Shown piece by piece: positions 32,011-34,732 of a stretch of 34,732 nt of DNA (the first letter of the stretch is position 1; every line of letters starts with the position of its first letter). The notes beneath the pieces were generated by a model, which was not told the origin of the DNA, made no database searches, and saw only the letters and a program-made list of their open reading frames with translations. The stretch spans positions 1-34,732 of the forward strand of contig JBKPFS010000123.1 of the NCBI GenBank assembly GCA_046728935.1, written 5' to 3'. The translations under genes were made by a program, and so were the position numbers. The stretch is from DATAFO01 sp046728935. Lineage in GTDB: Bacteria > Actinomycetota > Thermoleophilia > Solirubrobacterales > 70-9.

Positions 32011-32111
32011 TAGCTAAATCGCCAATACCAGTAGTAGGAACGGGAGTAGCGCGCACGCGGGCGCACGCCGTCGCCGAAGCTGAGAAGGTGCCGCGCGCGC
32101 TCGCCGTCCAT
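32010..32111 (-). CDS. Aromatic-rich leader peptide of the aroF-tyrA-aroA unit
   Basis: A 33-codon ORF begins with ATG at 32111 and ends with TAG at 32012-32010. Its last part is YSRSYYWYWRFS: residues 22, 26, 27 and 29 are Tyr, 28 and 30 Trp, and 32 Phe, with five aromatics in a row at 26-30 (codons TAC TAC TGG TAT TGG). In a genome this rich in G and C such a run is very unlikely by chance. It lies on the strand of aroF, 132 bp upstream, and is followed at once by a 10-bp stem. No Shine-Dalgarno precedes the ATG. The layout fits a ribosome-sensing leader that stalls when charged Tyr-, Trp- or Phe-tRNA is short. It is not part of any longer protein-like frame. Confidence 0.7.
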   Translation of the reverse strand: MDGERARHLLSFGDGVRPRARYSRSYYWYWRFS

Positions 32112-32119
32112 TGGCGGAG

Positions 32120-32148
32120 TTTGTAGCACGCGTGTGCGAAAACCGCAA
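32120..32148 (-). promoter_or_regulatory. Candidate promoter for the leader peptide and aroF operon
   Basis: On the minus strand TTGCGG (32148 to 32143), a 17-bp spacer and TACAAA (32125 to 32120) form a sigma70-like promoter, with TG at the extended -10 position (TGCTACAAA). Only seven bases separate the -10 box from the leader ATG, so transcription would start at or next to the A of ATG, giving a leaderless message. A short inverted repeat CCGCA-AAC-TGCGG (32143-32155) overlaps the -35 region. Confidence 0.45.
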
Positions 32149-32176
32149 ACTGCGGGGTCGGTCGTAGCATCGGCTC

Positions 32177-32833
32177 ATGCGCGTCCTCTCCCTGCTCACG
32201 GCGACCGTGGTCCTCGCCGGAGCCGGCGCCTCCGCGAGCGACTCCCGCAACCAGCCGGAGTTCCGCGGCGGCTCGAGCGAGATCCACGGCCGGCTCAAGG
32301 ACCGGATCGTGGGCAGCTCGTGGCATCCAGGCTGTCCGGTCCCGCTGCGGAAGCTGCGCGTGCTTCGCGTTCGTCGCTGGGGCTTCGACGGTGACGTCCA
32401 CAGCGGGCGGCTCGTCGTGCACCGCGGCCACGATCGGGAGGTCCTGGATGTGTTCCGCACGCTCTTCCGCGAGCGCTTCCCGATCCGCCGCATGAAGCTG
32501 ATCGACCGCTACGGGGCCGACGACCATCGCTCGATGAACGCCGACAACACCTCCGGCTTCAACTGCCGCTTCGTCGCCGGCACCAGCCGGTGGTCGATGC
32601 ACGCCTACGGCAAGGCGATCGACATCAACCCGATCGAGAACCCCTACGTGACCTCATCAGGCCACGTCTCGCCGCCGGCCGGCGAGCCCTACGCGGACCG
32701 CTCCCGCGACGCGAAGGGGATGATCCACGGCGGCGACGTCGTCGTCCGCGCCTTTCGCCGCATCGGCTGGAAGTGGGGCGGCGACTGGGACTGGCCGCGG
32801 GACTACCAGCACTTCTCGGCGAACGGGCAGTAA
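32177..32833 (+). CDS. Secreted M15-type D,D-peptidase-like protein
   Basis: The 218-residue protein has a signal peptide (MRVLSLLTATVVLAGAGASA, likely cut near residue 20) and an M15_4/VanY-like peptidase domain. SMNADNTSGFNCR near 119-131 precedes the zinc motif SMHAYGKAIDIN, with H142 and D149. WKWGGDWDWPRDYQHF near the C-terminus supplies H212. Such enzymes cleave D-Ala-D-Ala or peptide cross-links in peptidoglycan outside the membrane. It is divergent from the aroF leader and convergent with the hisC-like gene, so it splits two aromatic operons without sharing their function. No Shine-Dalgarno; TAGCAT six bases before ATG may be a -10 box for a leaderless start. Confidence 0.85.
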   Translation: MRVLSLLTATVVLAGAGASASDSRNQPEFRGGSSEIHGRLKDRIVGSSWHPGCPVPLRKLRVLRVRRWGFDGDVHSGRLVVHRGHDREVLDVFRTLFRERFPIRRMKLIDRYGADDHRSMNADNTSGFNCRFVAGTSRWSMHAYGKAIDINPIENPYVTSSGHVSPPAGEPYADRSRDAKGMIHGGDVVVRAFRRIGWKWGGDWDWPRDYQHFSANGQ

Positions 32834-32845
32834 GTAGTCCGCCGC

Positions 32846-33931
32846 TCAGAGCGCGGCGAGCGCGTCGAGGAAGCGGCGGTTCTCCTCGCCGGTGCCGTAG
32901 CTGACCCGGATGTGGCCGGGGCCGCCGAGCGGAGTTCCGGGGCGAACGATGACGCCGCGCTCCCCGAGCGCCGCCACGAGGTCGGCCTCCTCGCGATCGC
33001 CGAGGTCGATCCACGAGAAGTTGGCGTGGGAGTCCGGCGTCGCCAAGCGGAGCTCGCGCACACCCTCCTCGACCACGACCCGTTCGGCGATCGTCCTCTC
33101 GACCCGCTGGGCGACGTCGTCCTGATGCAGGATCGCCTCCGCCGCCGCCGCCTGGGCAACCGCGTTCACGCTGAAGGGCTGGCGGACGGCGTCGACCGCC
33201 TTGCGAAAGCCCGGCGAGCAGAGCGCGTAGCCCACCCGCAGCCCGGCGAGGCCGTAGCACTTGCTGAACGTCCGCAGCAGGATGAGGTTCGGCCGCCTTC
33301 GCCACAGATCCACCGTCGCGTCGGGGTCGTCGTGGAGCTGGAACTCGACGTACGCCTCGTCGACGATCACCGTGACGTGATCGGGGACCCGTTCCATCAG
33401 CTCCCCGATCCGCGCCGCGGGGATGTGGGTCGAGGTCGGGTTGTTCGGGTTGCAGACGAGGAAGAGCTGGGTGGCGGCGGTGACCTCGGCGAGCATCGCG
33501 TCGAGATCGTGGGAGTCGCCGTCGAGGGGGACGCGGATCTCGCGCGCCCCGGAGAGCGGTGCCAGGTACGGATAGATCGAGAAGGAGGGCCAGGCGTAGA
33601 CGATCTCGGCCCCGGGCTCGCAGAGCGCCACCGCCGCCGCCAGCAGGATCTCGCAGGACCCGTTGGCGACCGCGATCTCGGCCGGGTCGGCGTCGAAGCG
33701 CTCCGCGATCCGCCGCCGCAGCAGGGTCGCGCCGGGGTCGGGATAGCGGTTGGCGGCGGCCGCCGACCTGCCGATCGCCTCGACCACCGCCGGGTGCGGC
33801 CCCCACGGCGACTCGTTCGAGGCCAGCTGGGCGATCCGCGCCTCCGCGATCGTCTCCGGGGCCTGCCCCAGGGGCACGCCGGCCGTGTAGCCGGGGATCT
33901 CTGCGAGCTTCTGGGCGAAGGTGACGCTCAT
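32846..33931 (-). CDS. HisC-family PLP aminotransferase (histidinol-phosphate or aromatic)
   Basis: The 361-residue fold-type I aminotransferase has ASNESPWGPHP at 37-47, CNPNNPT at 160-166, DEAYVEF from 191, the PLP Schiff-base lysine K224 in RTFSKCYGLAGLRVGY, and VRPG near the C-terminus. The family includes histidinol-phosphate aminotransferase (HisC) and the aromatic aminotransferase Pat. No other histidine gene is nearby. It stands after chorismate mutase and next to aroF-tyrA-aroA, so a role in making phenylalanine or tyrosine from the keto acids is more likely, though both activities are possible. It starts 8 bp after aroH. Confidence 0.88.
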   Translation of the reverse strand: MSVTFAQKLAEIPGYTAGVPLGQAPETIAEARIAQLASNESPWGPHPAVVEAIGRSAAAANRYPDPGATLLRRRIAERFDADPAEIAVANGSCEILLAAAVALCEPGAEIVYAWPSFSIYPYLAPLSGAREIRVPLDGDSHDLDAMLAEVTAATQLFLVCNPNNPTSTHIPAARIGELMERVPDHVTVIVDEAYVEFQLHDDPDATVDLWRRRPNLILLRTFSKCYGLAGLRVGYALCSPGFRKAVDAVRQPFSVNAVAQAAAAEAILHQDDVAQRVERTIAERVVVEEGVRELRLATPDSHANFSWIDLGDREEADLVAALGERGVIVRPGTPLGGPGHIRVSYGTGEENRRFLDALAAL

Positions 33932-33939
33932 CGCGCCGC

Positions 33940-34314
33940 CTATTGTGCGGAATCGAGGTCGGAGCGGAGCCTCTGGGCCTCGCCGAGGTAGGTGTGGGAC
34001 GGCTCGTGGTCCGCCGGCGCGTAGTAGTGGACGATCACCCGAATCACCCGCTCCATCGCGCCGGGGACGTCGATCTCGCGAGCGCAGATCAGCGGCACCG
34101 CATCGAGCCCGAGCGCCCGGGCCGCGACCGCAGGGAACTGCGCGTCGAGGTCGTCGGTGACAGTGAAGATGCAGCTCACGAGCCTCTCCGGCTGGAGGCC
34201 GTTGCGCTCGATCAACGCCCGCATCAGCTCCTCGGTCGCCCCGAGGATCGCGCCCTCGTCGTTTCGCTCCGCCTGCACGGCGCCGCGCACCGCCCACATT
34301 CGGTCCTCGCTCAC
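33940..34314 (-). CDS. aroH: Chorismate mutase, AroH class
   Basis: AroH rearranges chorismate to prephenate. The 124-residue protein is the trimeric pseudo-alpha/beta-barrel class: WAVRGAVQAERNDEGAILGATEELMRALIERNGL, FTVTDDLDAQFPAVAARALG and VPLICAREIDVPGAMERVIRVIVHY all match the AroH pattern. Candidate active-site residues are the Arg in RGA, the Glu/Arg near CAREIDV, and the late RVIVHYY segment. The GTG at 34314 overlaps the rlu stop (GTGA); ATG 34299 is an alternative start. Its product prephenate feeds TyrA and, after dehydration elsewhere, the HisC-like aminotransferase. Confidence 0.94.
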   Translation of the reverse strand: MSEDRMWAVRGAVQAERNDEGAILGATEELMRALIERNGLQPERLVSCIFTVTDDLDAQFPAVAARALGLDAVPLICAREIDVPGAMERVIRVIVHYYAPADHEPSHTYLGEAQRLRSDLDSAQ

Positions 34315-34732
34315 GGCCGCGCATCCTTCCAGAGGCGACGCACCTCCGCGGGTCGCAGCCGGCGCGCCTCGCCCTCGGGCAGATCACCGAGCCGAAGCGG
34401 CCCGAAGCGGATGCGGACCAGAGACACGACCTCGTTCCCGATCGCCTCGGCCATCCGCCGTACCTGCCGCTTGCGGCCCTCGCGCAGGGTCAGCTCGATC
34501 ACGCGTGGCGACACACGGCGCACCCGCGTGGGCAGCGTCGGGCCATCGTCCAGCTCGACCCCGCTCCGCAGGGCCCTGAGCTCAGACTCGTCCGGCGCCC
34601 GGCGCAGTCGCACCCGGTAGGTGCGCGGGACCTCGTAGCGCGGGTGGGTGAGGCGGTTGGCGAGTTCGCCGTCGTTGGTGACCAGGATCAGGCCGGTCGA
34701 GTCGGCGTCTAGCCGCCCGACCGGGTAGAGGC
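34311..34732 (-). CDS. RsuA/RluB-family pseudouridine synthase, C-terminal part
   Basis: The gene enters from the right edge; only the last 140 or so residues are visible. The catalytic motif GRLDADSTGLILVTNDGEL (with the nucleophilic Asp) is present, followed by RLTHPRYEVPRTYRVRL. The family C-terminal block EGRKRQVRRMAEAIGNEVVSLVRIRFGPLRLGDLPEGEARRL closes it. This is the RluB/RsuA/RluE/RluF family, which isomerises uridine in 23S or 16S rRNA; the synteny rlu-cmk-der of actinobacteria favours RluB. It overlaps aroH by four bases. Confidence 0.93.
   Translation of the reverse strand, partial: LYPVGRLDADSTGLILVTNDGELANRLTHPRYEVPRTYRVRLRRAPDESELRALRSGVELDDGPTLPTRVRRVSPRVIELTLREGRKRQVRRMAEAIGNEVVSLVRIRFGPLRLGDLPEGEARRLRPAEVRRLWKDARP

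Noticed and set aside
31878..32176. T-box riboswitch ahead of aroF
   Set aside because: No T-box consensus (AGGGTGGNACCGCG) or specifier stem was found; the leader peptide explains the region better.
31874..32602. Minus-strand ORF spanning the aroF leader
   Set aside because: Different frame from the aromatic leader, runs antisense into the M15 peptidase gene and translates to biased sequence.
1..34732. tRNA genes, CRISPR arrays, transposases, phage or toxin-antitoxin genes
   Set aside because: Reading both strands by eye showed no T-loop-like GGTTCGAATCC with matching stems, no regular direct repeats and no transposase or integrase motifs.

Overview
This is a gene-dense, very GC-rich stretch of housekeeping chromosome. 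It most likely comes from an actinobacterium, and my best guess is the class Thermoleophilia (Solirubrobacterales or Gaiellales). The reasons are the strong G/C third-position bias, GTG and TTG starts, few Shine-Dalgarno sites, a DUF3352 protein, and gene orders that match those I recall from Mycobacterium. Those orders are metK-priA-fmt-rsmB-rpe-ribD-ribE-ribBA-ribH, rlu-cmk-der, and rpmB-fakA-recG-rsmD-coaD followed by a DivIVA/SepIVA-like coiled-coil gene. The placement is inferred from memory, not from a search. I see no tRNA, rRNA, CRISPR, insertion sequence or phage gene.

Layout, left to right. (1) 1-5990: the end of an enoyl-CoA hydratase gene that needs a frameshift to read, then a leftward run recG-rsmD-coaD-SepIVA-like. 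Next come a rightward RidA/YjgF-DUF427 pair and an uncharacterised leftward gene. (2) 6004-11401: a leftward riboflavin operon ribD-ribE-ribBA-ribH that continues into rpmB and a FakA-type kinase gene. ribD lacks any normal start codon. (3) 11427-15784: a perfect 20-bp palindrome, a rightward flippase-like membrane protein, and a divergent pair of K+ genes (an RCK channel with a non-canonical filter and a CPA-type K+/H+ antiporter). (4) 15777-21910: a tightly overlapped leftward operon priA-def-fmt-rsmB-zinc-ribbon-rpe. (5) 22009-27818: a PH-domain membrane protein, metK, a DUF3352 protein, der and cmk. (6) 27914-34732: a cupin gene, a 49-residue ORF, and an aromatic amino-acid block. The block has two leftward units, rlu-aroH-hisC-like and aroF-tyrA-aroA, separated by a rightward M15 peptidase gene.

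The most interesting element is in the 299-bp gap upstream of aroF. A 33-codon ORF (32111 to 32010, minus strand) ends in YSRSYYWYWRFS, with five aromatic codons in a row. Its stop codon is the first base of a 10-bp perfect stem that encloses a second hairpin, and a promoter-like sequence is placed so that transcription would begin at the ATG. I read this as a leaderless aromatic-responsive leader peptide controlling aroF-tyrA-aroA, that is DAHP synthase, prephenate dehydrogenase and EPSP synthase. No U-tract follows the hairpins, so the mechanism (classical attenuation, Rho, or translational control) is open.
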